Source of the DNA: Oscillospiraceae bacterium
GTDB taxonomy: Bacteria > Bacillota > Clostridia > Oscillospirales > Acutalibacteraceae
Direction of reading: 5' to 3'
Length of the DNA stretch: 64,000 nt
Assembly: GCA_910574935.1 (NCBI GenBank)
Contig: CAJTCU010000004.1
Location: forward strand, 62,001-126,000
The notes beneath the pieces are model-generated. The model saw only the letters and a list, made by a program, of their open reading frames with translations. It ran no database searches and was not told where the DNA came from. Positions 1-8,918 of the stretch are shown here, in pieces. A program made the translations under genes and the position numbers. How positions within the stretch are numbered: position 1 is the stretch's first letter; each line of letters begins with the position of its first letter.

Positions 1-1432
1 AAAGATAATCCATAATGGTTTGGCCCGTGCTCTGTTTAAACAATGTGCATAAATACGCCTTACTAATATTCATTTGTACCGCCAGCTCATCCAGAGTCCA
101 CTGCTTTGCATATTCATTCTGTAGCAACCGCTTCACTTGATTGGTTACATTTCCATATGTTTTGTTCTGGCTTTCCCACATGTTTTGAACAGCGCCATGA
201 AAATATGAAACCAGGCACTTCTTCAAACTCTCCACATTTGTCTGTCGGAATATCTTCCCTATGGTCTCGTTCTGCTTTTTCATATCCATTGTATCCTGAT
301 CGCTGAGAGCTGTATAAATCTTCTGCACAAAATGAAAGCAAAAGTTCTTAATATCTTTTTCGTCAATAGCGTCCACGGACAGAAGCCTAATAAATATTTG
401 CTCAACTTCTGTTTCAATCTTTCCCTCTTCCATATAATTGCCAATGTCCAGATGGAGGCCGTCCAGATAGTGGTACATGGAGTTCATATCCGCAGGTTCC
501 TGCTTCTGAGCATCTGTTGCAATATAAACGCCGCTTCCGTGAATAAACTGGTCTCTTTGAACCGAGAGTGCCATCTGAAATGAATTGGCTAAATCCATAA
601 AGCCATGTCCTAAAGTCCCCGCCACAATAGAAACAGGTATTTGTAAGGTGTCAAATATAGTCTCTCTAACTCTCTCGTAGAACTTTGTCACACCTTCTAA
701 TTCCAGATCCACCCCTTGAACAAAACCCACCAGCTGTTCTTTATCCTCTTGACAAACAAAGCCTCTCCATTCTTGGCTGATGAGCTCCGATACAATATTT
801 CCTACCGCAAAAGTGTAGAGATACTTTTCTTTTTCCGAACTGCTGAAAGTCTCATACTCTGTAACACGGAGAATAAAGACATTAACCGGCTCTTCTTCGT
901 CAATATCCAGCCCAAGAAATTCCAAATCTCTACGGGTGGATTCAACACTCTTTGCCCTTGAGCCCAGTAGGCGGAGAAAATACTTTTCCTTTAATAATGG
1001 AATACTACGGTAGAGGAGCACTTCCATTTTCTCTAGTTCATTTTTCCGAGCCCGATTTCCATCCAGTTGTGTTACAATCCGCAGAATCGCCTCCTCTAAT
1101 TCCGCAAAATTTACAGGCTTTAGGATGTAGTCCTCGGCATGAAACCGCATGGCCGTTTTCAGCATCTGTACATCAGAATATCCGCTTACAAAGAGCACCG
1201 GGATCCGCAGTCCCGCCTCCCAAAGTTTTTCGATCAATACGGTCCCGTCCATATGGGGCATTTTCACGTCGCAGATCAAAATATCTGGGCGGCAGGCCAA
1301 AATTTTTTCCAGGGCAATGTCCCCATCCTCCGCATCACCAATAATCTCTATTCCATACTTATTCCAATCAAAATAGTTTTCCAGCCCTGTGCGCACTGTT
1401 TCTTCATCGTCTACGATAAAGGCTTGATACAT
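1..1432 (-). CDS. Response regulator, AraC-type (YesN-like), C-terminus cut by window edge
   Basis: An open frame runs leftward from an ATG at 1432 off the window edge with no stop. The first ~120 residues are a receiver domain: acidic pair in FIVDDEE, phospho-acceptor Asp55 in ILICDVKMPHMDG and the conserved lysine in YILKPVNF. After a ~270-residue linker the frame reaches the first helix-turn-helix of an AraC domain (LDELAVQMNISKAYLCTLFK) just before the edge. This is the architecture of YesN-type regulators, usually paired with a YesM-type histidine kinase and controlling sugar or glycan uptake; the kinase is not in the window. The AGGAGG site lies 8 nt before the start. A 10-bp-arm inverted repeat sits directly upstream and could be an operator. 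A role in controlling nearby glycan genes such as the fucosidase is inference. Confidence 0.88.
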   Translation of the reverse strand, partial: MYQAFIVDDEETVRTGLENYFDWNKYGIEIIGDAEDGDIALEKILACRPDILICDVKMPHMDGTVLIEKLWEAGLRIPVLFVSGYSDVQMLKTAMRFHAEDYILKPVNFAELEEAILRIVTQLDGNRARKNELEKMEVLLYRSIPLLKEKYFLRLLGSRAKSVESTRRDLEFLGLDIDEEEPVNVFILRVTEYETFSSSEKEKYLYTFAVGNIVSELISQEWRGFVCQEDKEQLVGFVQGVDLELEGVTKFYERVRETIFDTLQIPVSIVAGTLGHGFMDLANSFQMALSVQRDQFIHGSGVYIATDAQKQEPADMNSMYHYLDGLHLDIGNYMEEGKIETEVEQIFIRLLSVDAIDEKDIKNFCFHFVQKIYTALSDQDTMDMKKQNETIGKIFRQTNVESLKKCLVSYFHGAVQNMWESQNKTYGNVTNQVKRLLQNEYAKQWTLDELAVQMNISKAYLCTLFKQSTGQTIMDYL

Positions 1433-1457
1433 TCTTCATCCTCCTGATCTGTGATCC

Positions 1458-1488
1458 CATTTGCTAATAGGCAAATTGTTAGCAAATG
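1458..1488. promoter_or_regulatory. Perfect 10-bp inverted repeat upstream of the response regulator
   Basis: CATTTGCTAA and TTAGCAAATG form perfect arms separated by 11 nt, starting about 25 nt upstream of the regulator start codon. The arms are AT-rich with a short spacer and no T-run follows, which suits a dimeric regulator binding site (possibly autoregulation) better than a terminator. Binding is inferred from symmetry only. Confidence 0.45.
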
Positions 1489-1512
1489 ACCGGTAAACAA
1501 ATTTCCAAATAA

Positions 1513-1539
1513 GGAAAAGCGGGAGAACCAACCTCCCGC
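1513..1539 (-). terminator. Rho-independent terminator downstream of the FAD oxidoreductase gene
   Basis: On the minus strand GCGGGAG and CTCCCGC form a perfect 7-bp stem around a 7-nt loop, followed by TTTTCC. It would end minus-strand transcripts coming from the oxidoreductase gene at 1878-3146. Confidence 0.55.
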
Positions 1540-1701
1540 CCTTTGTCTATCTTACCGGGAACAAGGAACAATCTCAATAATCCCCGCCACCCTCGTTATC
1601 TTAGCCTTTGCAAAACAATGGACGCACCCATGTCATGCTCTCTAAAACTAAGTATTACTTAAATATCTTGGACTTATCTCCCCATAAAATTTCCAATTTC
1701 T

Positions 1702-1881
1702 TTAAGGCAATACCGCACAATTCTAAGTACCGTATTGCACAGTCAGATTTTTCTTCAGAGTGTACAGATTGAGCGCCGTCCATCTCACCATTGACCAGCG
1801 AAAGCTGTGCGCTATCACGGAAAATCTGCAAGCAAGACGGTGCTTAAGGCGCCACCCGCGAATGGTGCGGGGTTGCCTTAA
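1702..1881. mobile_element. MITE-like element, family 1, copy 1 (180 bp)
   Basis: The element begins TTAAGGCAATACCGCAC and ends GTGCGGGGTTGCCTTAA, so its termini are near-perfect 17-bp inverted repeats. It is nearly identical to the copy at 16581-16738 but carries 22 extra bases around 1770-1792. The right ~40 bases fold back on themselves (TTAAGGC pairs with GCCTTAA, ACCCGC with GCGGGT-like bases). No coding capacity is seen. The right terminus supplies the TAA stop codon of the FAD oxidoreductase gene. A non-autonomous element moved in trans by a transposase elsewhere is the simplest reading. Confidence 0.75.
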
Positions 1882-3146
1882 TACATAGCGCCGTTCTTCT
1901 TTAGCAGCCCATGCAGGGCATCAATCTCCACCTCTTTGGGAGAAACTGATTTTTTCACAGCCAAAGAAGCTGCCAAGCCCGCCGCTTCGCCCAGGCAGCA
2001 GACAATGGGCAGAATGCGGGTAGAAGCCTGGGCCTCATGAGTTTCAGAGATACACCGGCCCGCCACCAAAAGATTGCGAATCTCTTTAGGCAACAGAGAA
2101 CGGTATGGGATAGAGTAATACTGTCCCTCTGGGAAATAATAGTGGCTTGTACCGCCGCCCTCTGGGTTGTGGATGTCAATATCATAGTTTCCCAGGGCGA
2201 TAGAGTCCTCGAACATTTTGCAGGATACCAGGTCCTCTTGGTTTAGAACATACTCGCCCACCAACTTGCGGCTTTCCCGAATACCGATCTCCGCACCAGT
2301 GGACAGCAGACAGGCATTTTGGAACCCATCGATATTCTCCCGCAAGAAGTCATAAAGCTCAAAAACATACTCCCGCACCTCAATTTCCGCTTTGGTAAGG
2401 TCCTCTGGGTCTACAGGGTTATATTTTACGGCGCGGGTAGAGTTAAAATGCAGCACTCCATCCATCACGGTGTGGAAAATCAGCACACATTCATAGTGGT
2501 TCTTAATCTTTCCCTGTTCCTTAAACTGCTGGTAAAGGGGTGTGATTTTCTCCCGGTTAGCCAGATATTTCTCAATATCAACATTGCCCAGCCGGAAGCA
2601 CAATGTCATAGGCTGGCACAGATGGTCCCTCTCTCTTCCCAACACATAACCACAACCAGCCATTGCCCCCAGGGCCATGTCCCCGGTAGCATCGATGAAA
2701 ATATTTCCTTCTATCTCCTGAATGCCAGAGGCAGCACTGGCCACCTGAATGGACTGTATCTTTCCGCCCTCTGTTTTCACCCCCACCAAACAGCAGTGGT
2801 ACAGCAGATGTACCCCGCTCTTCAAAGCCATACGGTTTAAGATAATCTTTAGGTATTCTTCGTTAAACGTATTGACATTCGTATGCCTTCTGTTAGGATG
2901 GTATTGATCTGAAAAGCGGTTTAGTTCCTCCCGTATTTCCAGAAAAATCCCCTGAGAGAGCTCTGTAAAGACGCCATTGATCTTTGTGGCATTTACCATA
3001 AAGGGGTTGACCAAAGAATTCCCCGCGGCCCCGCCCAGAGAGTTCCCCTTTTCCACCAGCAGCACGTCTGCGCCCTCTCTGGCTGCGGCAATGGCCGCCG
3101 CGGCGCCGGTAAACCCTCCGCCGACCACTACAATGTCATGTTTCAT
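1878..3146 (-). CDS. FAD-dependent oxidoreductase (FAD_oxidored family)
   Basis: A 422-residue cytoplasmic flavoprotein. The N-terminus carries the Rossmann dinucleotide motif VVVGGGFTGAAAAIAAAREG followed by the acidic residue in LLVEKG, and a second FAD contact IFIDATGDMALGAMAG lies near residue 150. The C-terminal LLVAGRCISETHEAQASTR completes the FAD site, as in the FAD_oxidored family (PF12831), whose substrates are mostly unknown. The start has AAAGGAG about 9 nt upstream and a TTGCAA-17-CATAAT promoter further up. The last codons and TAA stop lie in the terminal repeat of the family 1 element, so the natural C-terminus may have been changed slightly by insertion. Substrate unknown. Confidence 0.85.
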   Translation of the reverse strand: MKHDIVVVGGGFTGAAAAIAAAREGADVLLVEKGNSLGGAAGNSLVNPFMVNATKINGVFTELSQGIFLEIREELNRFSDQYHPNRRHTNVNTFNEEYLKIILNRMALKSGVHLLYHCCLVGVKTEGGKIQSIQVASAASGIQEIEGNIFIDATGDMALGAMAGCGYVLGRERDHLCQPMTLCFRLGNVDIEKYLANREKITPLYQQFKEQGKIKNHYECVLIFHTVMDGVLHFNSTRAVKYNPVDPEDLTKAEIEVREYVFELYDFLRENIDGFQNACLLSTGAEIGIRESRKLVGEYVLNQEDLVSCKMFEDSIALGNYDIDIHNPEGGGTSHYYFPEGQYYSIPYRSLLPKEIRNLLVAGRCISETHEAQASTRILPIVCCLGEAAGLAASLAVKKSVSPKEVEIDALHGLLKKNGAMY

Positions 3147-3182
3147 AATGATATTGCTCCTTTCACTTGTGGGCTTTATCTT

Positions 3183-3211
3183 ATTATGGAGAATTCACGC
3201 TCCTTTTGCAA
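3183..3211 (-). promoter_or_regulatory. Sigma-A promoter for the FAD oxidoreductase
   Basis: On the minus strand: TTGCAA, 17-nt spacer, CATAAT, about 40 nt upstream of the start codon at 3146. Confidence 0.55.
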
Positions 3212-3287
3212 TGCACTGAATTTGAAATAATAGGATAATCTTTTGAAATCAAACGGACACTAGAACCGCTTATCACCACACATAGTC

Positions 3288-3474
3288 TAGAGCTTGTTTG
3301 AAAATAGAGGAAATGACGAATTTTGGGCCAGAAGGGGACAATTTCAAGGAGAAGAACCGCTGTAGTTAGCTGCGCTAACTACGTCACTCTGGCGATTGAC
3401 GAGGATTTTCGACGTAGAAAGCGGCCTCTTCTGGCCCCAAAAGACGACGTTTTCGATTTTTCAAACAAGCCCTA
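3288..3474. mobile_element. MITE-like element, family 2, copy A (187 bp)
   Basis: Termini TAGAGCTTGTTTGAAAA and TTTTTCAAACAAGCCCTA are inverted repeats bounded by TA. The two halves are long imperfect complements (GGGCCAGAAG pairs with CTTCTGGCCC), so the whole element can fold as a hairpin. Related copies lie at 4977-5141 and 27568-27731, both in the opposite orientation. Copy A has about 22 additional central bases including a perfect 9-bp stem (GTAGTTAGC/GCTAACTAC). No protein is encoded. The TA flanks suggest mobilisation by a mariner/IS630-type enzyme, which is inference. Confidence 0.75.
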
Positions 3475-3584
3475 GATGCTCAATCGCAAAGAAGATAATT
3501 GTGAACACGGCTCTTCGTCTTTTGAAATGAAATACCGCATAATCTGTCAGGCTTCAGCCACTCTATTAGCAAAGAGGTGATCGT

Positions 3585-4883
3585 ATGGACTCAATTTGGA
3601 CAAACGTAAATGGTTTGCCCCAGTTCCATCCTTTAAAGGGTGATCTGCATACCGATGTACTCATTATAGGCGGTGGAATGGCGGGGGTTTTATGCGCCCA
3701 CCAACTGGCAAAGGCCGGTGTGGACTATGCCCTGGTAGAAGCCAACTGCATTGGCAGCGGTATTACCAGGAATACTACTGCAAAGATTACATCCCAGCAT
3801 GGTCTAATCTATGATAGATTACTCCAAAAATCCGGCGCGGAAATAGCAAGGCTGTATTTACAAGCAAACCAGGAAGCATTAGGCAAGTTTAAAGAGCTTT
3901 GCCAAGAGATTAACTGTGACTTTGAGGAAAGAGACGCTTTCGTATACTCGCTGGACGACCGAGAAAAAATTGAGAGAGAGGTAGCGGCGTTGAAGCATCT
4001 AGGCTTTGCCGCCTTCTTCCATACAGCGCTACCTCTGCCCTTCCCCATAGCAGGAGCCATTCAGTTTCCCAGTCAGGCACAGTTCCATCCCCTAAAATTT
4101 CTATACTCAATCGCCCGAGATCTGAGAATTTTTGAGCACACAAAAGTGCTGGAGCTGATGCCTGGAAAAGCCCGAACCACAAGAGGGACAATAATGGCAA
4201 AGAAAATTATCATTGCTACGCACTTCCCCCTTTTAAACAAACACGGCGGTTATTTTCTCAAACTATATCAACAGCGTTCCTATGTGTTAGCCCTGGAGGG
4301 CGCGCCGGATATAGGTGGCATGTATATAGATCAACAGGTATCCGGACTTAGTTTGCGCAATTACGGCGGTCTCCTACTGTTGGGAGGAGGAAGCCATCGA
4401 ACGGGAAAATCCGGCGGTTGGCAGGAGCTAGAGTCCTTTGCCCAGCGTTTTTATCCTGGCGCAAAGGTTTCCACTAAATGGGCCACGCAAGACTGCATGA
4501 GTTTGGACGCAGTTCCTTACATTGGCCAATACTCTAAAAATACACCCAATCTCTTTGTTGCCACAGGCTTTAACAAATGGGGAATGACCTCCTGCATGGC
4601 TGCCGCTTCTTTGCTAGCAGATTTGGTTCTTGGCCGCAAAAACGAATACGCCCACCTGTTTCGACCATCACGCAGCATCTTTTGTCCACAGCTGGCCTAT
4701 AATGCCATAGAAGCCATTGTAGGTCTATTAGCTCCCGCGGGTCCCCGCTGTCCACACATGGGCTGTGCGCTGAAATATAACGCCGCAGAGCACAGTTGGG
4801 ACTGTCCCTGCCATGGCTCTCGGTTCGATAAGAATGGTAGACTTATAGATAACCCAGCAACCGATGATAAAAAGAAAATATAG
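3585..4883 (+). CDS. FAD-dependent oxidoreductase with C-terminal Rieske [2Fe-2S] domain (YhfW-like)
   Basis: A 432-residue fusion. Residues ~20-350 form a DAO-type FAD domain: LIIGGGMAGVLCAHQLAKAG with the acidic residue in ALVEAN, and the FAD-binding end NLFVATGFNKWGMTSCMAA. Residues ~385-430 are a Rieske centre, CPHMGCALKYN...WDCPCHGSRF, with both Cys-x-His and Cys-x-x-His ligand pairs. The layout matches the B. subtilis YhfW family; electrons presumably pass between the iron-sulfur centre and FAD, with the substrate unknown. The C-terminus ends soon after the Rieske strand, slightly short for the family. The start ATG has AGAGGTG 6 nt upstream. The gene stands alone, with one family 2 element on each side in opposite orientations. 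Confidence 0.88.
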   Translation: MDSIWTNVNGLPQFHPLKGDLHTDVLIIGGGMAGVLCAHQLAKAGVDYALVEANCIGSGITRNTTAKITSQHGLIYDRLLQKSGAEIARLYLQANQEALGKFKELCQEINCDFEERDAFVYSLDDREKIEREVAALKHLGFAAFFHTALPLPFPIAGAIQFPSQAQFHPLKFLYSIARDLRIFEHTKVLELMPGKARTTRGTIMAKKIIIATHFPLLNKHGGYFLKLYQQRSYVLALEGAPDIGGMYIDQQVSGLSLRNYGGLLLLGGGSHRTGKSGGWQELESFAQRFYPGAKVSTKWATQDCMSLDAVPYIGQYSKNTPNLFVATGFNKWGMTSCMAAASLLADLVLGRKNEYAHLFRPSRSIFCPQLAYNAIEAIVGLLAPAGPRCPHMGCALKYNAAEHSWDCPCHGSRFDKNGRLIDNPATDDKKKI

Positions 4884-4976
4884 CCTTTGCTATTTCCCTC
4901 TGACACCCTCTTCTCTGTCCTATGTTTCTATTTTCTCTGAACTCCCTTTTTCAGAAAAATTCATCCTGTTTTTAAC

Positions 4977-5141
4977 TAGAGCTTGTTTAAAACCTCGAAA
5001 ACCCCGTCTTTTTGGCCAGAAGAGGCCCTTTTCCGCGTGGAAAATTCTCGTCAACCGCTCGGTTGACTTGCAGGGTTCTCCTTGCAATGGACCGCCTCTG
5101 GTCCAAAATTCCTCTTTCTCTCTATGTTCAAACAAGCCCTA
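4977..5141. mobile_element. MITE-like element, family 2, copy B (165 bp)
   Basis: Begins TAGAGCTTGTTTAAAA and ends TGTTCAAACAAGCCCTA; it aligns end to end with copy A when reverse complemented. The centre is a perfect 8-bp stem (GTCAACCG/CGGTTGAC, 2-nt centre) different in sequence from that of copy C. Short open frames crossing it on both strands are artefacts of the repeat. Confidence 0.75.
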
Positions 5142-5212
5142 AAAGAAATGACGGACTTCTGGCGAAAAGACGCCTTTGATAAATTCCTCCCAAAAACCCA
5201 TGGCCTGATCTA

Positions 5213-5241
5213 TTTACAAAACAAAAAAATCACTCTATAAT
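5213..5241 (+). promoter_or_regulatory. Sigma-A promoter for the alpha-L-fucosidase gene
   Basis: TTTACA, 17-nt spacer, TATAAT: near consensus. About 110 nt of leader follow, with GC-rich dyads around 5250-5320 (GGAACGGGAGCACGTTCC) that could be regulatory. The rest of 5142-5212 shows no gene. Confidence 0.7.
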
Positions 5242-5357
5242 AGGGTTGGACTCTGCGCCCCGAAAAGCGGCCTGGAGCCCGGTCGTGCCGGAACGGGAGC
5301 ACGTTCCGCCGGCGCAAAATTTCTGACCAATTTATGGAAAAACAGGAGGAAAATGAG

Positions 5358-6734
5358 ATGATGGAATTTCTTCAACAGGCTGCCCAGGTAAAGCCCTCGG
5401 CCCGGCAGCTAGCCTGGTACGAAATCGGGCAATATGCCTTTATCCACTTTGGGGTGAATACCTATACGGACAAAGAATGGGGCGATGGAACAGAAGCGGA
5501 ATCCATCTTTGACCCCAAAAAACTGGACTGCGACCAATGGGTTCGGGCCGCCAAATCCGCTGGGCTAAAGGGCATTGTTCTCACTGCCAAGCACCACGAC
5601 GGTTTTTGTCTATGGCCCTCTCAGTACACGGAGCATTCGGTGAAAAATTCACCGGGAAGCCCGGATGTGGTCCGGGCCTGCTCCGAAGCCTGTGCCCGAT
5701 GTGGGCTAAAGTTTGGCTTTTACCTCTCCCCCTGGGACCGAAATTCCCCGCTGTATGGTACAGAGGCCTACAATGACTATTTTTGTAACCAGCTGGAAGA
5801 ACTGCTTACCGGCTACGGCCCTATCTTCTATGTATGGTTCGATAATGCCTGCGGCGAGGGACCTGGCGGAAAAAAGCAGGTTTATGACTTTGACCGCTAT
5901 TTCCAGCTGATTCGGAAGCACCAGCCCCAAGCTGTGATCTTCAACGACTACGGCCCCGACGTGCGCTGGTGTGGCAACGAGGCCGGAAAGCCCCGGCGTT
6001 CGGAATGGGCTGTGGTACCAAAAGAGCTCTGCAAAAATGCCCCAACCCAAACCGGTCCTGGCCCTCTGGCAGACCAAGGTACTTTGGACTACCTTTATAA
6101 TACAGAGGAAATGGTAGGCGACCTGCCGGTGATCCTCTATTCCAAAGGCCTGGTCTTTACCCCTGCGGAGATAGACACCTCCATCCGTCCTGGGTGGTTC
6201 TGGCACCCCCAGGAGGAGCCCCACAGTCTGGAACGGCTGTTTCACATTTGGCTCTCCAGTGTGGGGGCAAACGCGGGGCTAAACCTGAATCTTCCCCCCA
6301 ACCGGGATGGGCTCATTGACCAGCGGGACGTGGACCGCCTAGCTCAGCTGGGCGAACTGCTTGAAAAGGAGTTTGGACACCCTTTAAAGACCCAGATGAT
6401 TCCAGAGAAAACCGAACATACCACCCAGCCTGTCTACCGGATTCAGGTGCCAGAAAACTGCCCAGAGGTGCGGTATGTAGAGCTGCGGGAGGATATTGCC
6501 CAGGGGCAGCGGGTGGAAAGCTTTCGGATTGAGGCCCAAAGCGAAGACGGCAGCCGCTTCCCCCTGTTTCAAGGGACTACCATTGGCAACCGAAAGATCT
6601 GCCAGCTGGCAGATCCCTTTGCGGATCAGAACCAACTGACGAGAACGATTGCCACCGGAGTCCATTCCATCCGGGTGCGGGTCACAGCTGCCCGGGGTCC
6701 AGTGGCGATGAAAGAGATTATCCTATACGCTTGA
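5358..6734 (+). CDS. Alpha-L-fucosidase, glycoside hydrolase family 29
   Basis: Releases alpha-linked L-fucose from oligosaccharides such as host mucin or milk glycans. The 458-residue protein has the GH29 barrel: YAFIHFGVNTYTDKEWGDG near the N-terminus, LTAKHHDGFCLWPS, GFYLSPWDRNSP, and FYVWFDNACGEG with the expected nucleophilic aspartate. A C-terminal beta domain follows from about residue 350. No signal peptide is seen, so it is probably cytoplasmic and acts on imported glycans. An in-frame ATG exists at 5334, but AGGAGG at 5344-5349 sits ideally before the ATG at 5358, which I take as start. It is monocistronic behind a strong promoter. It matches functionally with the mucin-type peptidase at 41-46 kb. 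Confidence 0.92.
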   Translation: MMEFLQQAAQVKPSARQLAWYEIGQYAFIHFGVNTYTDKEWGDGTEAESIFDPKKLDCDQWVRAAKSAGLKGIVLTAKHHDGFCLWPSQYTEHSVKNSPGSPDVVRACSEACARCGLKFGFYLSPWDRNSPLYGTEAYNDYFCNQLEELLTGYGPIFYVWFDNACGEGPGGKKQVYDFDRYFQLIRKHQPQAVIFNDYGPDVRWCGNEAGKPRRSEWAVVPKELCKNAPTQTGPGPLADQGTLDYLYNTEEMVGDLPVILYSKGLVFTPAEIDTSIRPGWFWHPQEEPHSLERLFHIWLSSVGANAGLNLNLPPNRDGLIDQRDVDRLAQLGELLEKEFGHPLKTQMIPEKTEHTTQPVYRIQVPENCPEVRYVELREDIAQGQRVESFRIEAQSEDGSRFPLFQGTTIGNRKICQLADPFADQNQLTRTIATGVHSIRVRVTAARGPVAMKEIILYA

Positions 6735-6942
6735 CCGCGCAATGTGTTTTACTTATCTTAACGCTTCGTAGCAAGGTTCGGCTGGTGAGAATGGGCAAAT
6801 GAGCGCCAACAACTAACTACTATATGGTAAAGGATGCGTGGTAGGAATTGGAAAAACTATTTTGCTGGGTATGGGAGCATTCTATGCCAATGGCACACAG
6901 CCGCCAAGCATGACGGCTGCCGAGAAACAGCCTCTTACCTCC

Positions 6943-6971
6943 TTGCCAGATTCATCCAAATATGTTATGAT
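6943..6971 (+). promoter_or_regulatory. Sigma-A promoter for the degV-like gene
   Basis: TTGCCA, 17-nt spacer, TATGAT, about 60 nt before the ATG at 7031. The preceding 6735-6942 shows no gene or clear terminator. Confidence 0.6.
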
Positions 6972-7030
6972 AAAGAAAAGTCTTGTCCCCGCGTTTTCCT
7001 CTGAATGCTGGGACGAAAGGAATGGTGTCC

Positions 7031-7873
7031 ATGTCCATCCGCATTATCACAGACTCTGCCTCTGACATTGTCTCCCCACAGCGGGACTATGTTACGATTC
7101 TTCCCATGACCATTAGCTTTGGGGACCGGCATTACCAGGACGGAGTAGACTTGACCCACCGCCAATTTTACGAGCAGCTTATTGAGGGCGACACCCTGCC
7201 CCTTACCAGTCAGGTGAGCCCCGGCCAGTTTGCCGACGCTTTTCGAGATGCGGTAAAAGAAGGACACTCGGTGGTGGCTGTCACCTTATCTCAAAAGCTT
7301 TCTGGTACCTGGCAGAGCGCCTGCTTAGCTGCCCAGGACTACCCAGGACAGGTGTTCGTGGTGGACAGTGCAAACGCTACTATTGGAGAAATGATTCTAG
7401 TGGAACGGGCCCTGGAGCTAGCAGACCAGGGACTGGCCGCAGAAGAAATCGCCGGAATTTTGGAGGAGGAGAAAAAGCGGATCCGGCTCATTGCCCTGCT
7501 GGACACCTTGGAATATCTAAAGCGCGGCGGGCGCATTTCTCCCACCACGGCTCTGGTGGGTGGGCTGCTCTCGGTAAAGCCCGTGGTGGCTGTACAAGAG
7601 GGCGAAGTGGTCGTGTTAGGCAAGGCCCGGGGTTCTAAAAATGGAAACAGCTTGCTGGTGCAGGAGATCGAGAAAACCGCTGGGGTAGATTTTTCCCGGC
7701 CCTATTGCCTGGGCTACACGGGTCTGAGCGATGCGGTTCTACAAAAATATATTGCAGACAGCCGTCAACTATGGCAGAACCACACCGACACCCTCCCTAT
7801 TTGCACTGTGGGCGGGACCATTGGCACCCATGTAGGACCTGGCGCGGTGGCTGTGGCGTTTTTTTGCAAATAG
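7031..7873 (+). CDS. DegV family fatty-acid-binding protein
   Basis: A 280-residue cytoplasmic protein of the DegV/FakB family. The N-terminal IRIITDSASDIVSP is the signature loop that contacts the bound fatty acid carboxylate; VTLSQKLSGTWQSA and FVVDSANATIGEMILVERA are the next conserved segments, and GGRISPTTALVGGLLSVKPVV lies in the C-terminal half. In Firmicutes such proteins hand fatty acids to the kinase FakA or act as uncharacterised lipid carriers. An upstream in-frame ATG at 6983 lies only 12 nt past the -10 box and has no ribosome site; AAAGGA precedes the ATG at 7031 by 9 nt, so that start is chosen. Single gene with its own promoter. Confidence 0.9.
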   Translation: MSIRIITDSASDIVSPQRDYVTILPMTISFGDRHYQDGVDLTHRQFYEQLIEGDTLPLTSQVSPGQFADAFRDAVKEGHSVVAVTLSQKLSGTWQSACLAAQDYPGQVFVVDSANATIGEMILVERALELADQGLAAEEIAGILEEEKKRIRLIALLDTLEYLKRGGRISPTTALVGGLLSVKPVVAVQEGEVVVLGKARGSKNGNSLLVQEIEKTAGVDFSRPYCLGYTGLSDAVLQKYIADSRQLWQNHTDTLPICTVGGTIGTHVGPGAVAVAFFCK

Positions 7874-7920
7874 GATTTTTTTGCAAATTCTTTTATCTTT
7901 CCTCAAAAACACAGAATATG

Positions 7921-7951
7921 GCGGGCAGAGTATATAAAACACCCTGCCCGC
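7921..7951. terminator. Hairpin after the degV-like gene
   Basis: GCGGGCAG and CTGCCCGC form a perfect 8-bp stem, followed by TAAAATTTAT. The T-run is weak, so it may be a terminator or simply a 3' stabilising hairpin. It lies in the convergent gap with the MBL hydrolase gene. Confidence 0.4.
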
Positions 7952-8097
7952 TAAAATTTATACGCTACTACAGCTTGTGGCTAGATGGCATGGACACATT
8001 ATAGACAAAAAAACTTCAAAAGATTCAAATTACAAGTTCATCGACCTATATCCCGTCAAACATGCCCATGAAGGTGGCAAGGATATATTTTCCTTAA

Positions 8098-8895
8098 TTA
8101 ATTGTCATCATAAAGCCGCTCTGGATCGTAGCAGAAGTACGTGGTAACCCCATGGGCCTCGCGATGGAACTCCAACTTATCTCCCTGCCAGGGTTCTTTT
8201 GAAGGCTCACCTTGCAGGCTTCTATCCAGCAATCCCTGAACAATAAAAAATAAATCTTCTATGTACTGGCCAGTCAGTTGCACCGGGGACTGATTGCGGT
8301 GCCCAGGGTAGACAAGCAGCTGGGGGCACTGGCGGATATTCTGACGCAGGGCCTCTAGGGATTCCTTCAGCCGTACCAGAGGGCTGCAGCAAGGCAACTG
8401 CATCCAGATAAGACCTCCCCCACCAATAGCATCCCCCGAGAAAAGCAACTGGCGCTCTTTATCCAGTGCCGCCATAGAACCCCTGGAATGTCCATCCAGG
8501 CTAATGGTCTCAAAGCAAAAACCGCCCAAGTCAAAGACCATGCCAGGGGTCAGGTCCAAAAACCAGTCCGGCTCTTGGCCGTAGTCCATCGTTTCCTTTA
8601 GCAGAGCATAGTCCAGACGGCTCATATAGATCGGAACCCCAGCCTGGTGCAGCTCCTCCACGGCTACACCCGCGTGGTCCAGGTGTCCGTGGGTGATGAA
8701 CACAGAAAGGGGCTTTGGGGTAATTTTTCGAATTTCCTCATAAAGGCCGGTGACAGTTTGCAGGGCGTCCACCAGCAGTGCTCTTTCTGTACCAACAATA
8801 AGATAGGCGTCCACATAGGGGCCATTTTCGTTAGCCTCATTGAACTGCCAGATATTTTCAGCAATCTGGACCGGGGGCTGGACATGATTATTCAT
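8098..8895 (-). CDS. MBL-fold metallo-hydrolase
   Basis: A 265-residue metallo-beta-lactamase-fold protein. The zinc motif is THGHLDHAG (HxHxDH), followed by further ligands in SLDGHSRGSM, FSGDAIGGG and YPGHRNQ. The spacing suits the general glyoxalase II/hydrolase branch; the substrate cannot be told from sequence. An upstream in-frame ATG at 8928 exists, but GAGAGG sits correctly before the ATG at 8895 and the 8928 codon lies inside the promoter spacing, so 8895 is used. It has its own promoter and is separate from recQ. Confidence 0.85.
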   Translation of the reverse strand: MNNHVQPPVQIAENIWQFNEANENGPYVDAYLIVGTERALLVDALQTVTGLYEEIRKITPKPLSVFITHGHLDHAGVAVEELHQAGVPIYMSRLDYALLKETMDYGQEPDWFLDLTPGMVFDLGGFCFETISLDGHSRGSMAALDKERQLLFSGDAIGGGGLIWMQLPCCSPLVRLKESLEALRQNIRQCPQLLVYPGHRNQSPVQLTGQYIEDLFFIVQGLLDRSLQGEPSKEPWQGDKLEFHREAHGVTTYFCYDPERLYDDN

Positions 8896-8918
8896 AGTTT
8901 CTGCCTCTCTTTTATTAT

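Noticed and set aside
4864-5142. Open frames of 92 and 71 codons on opposite strands
   Set aside because: They fall on the family 2 element copy B, whose inverted symmetry opens frames on both strands; no ribosome site.
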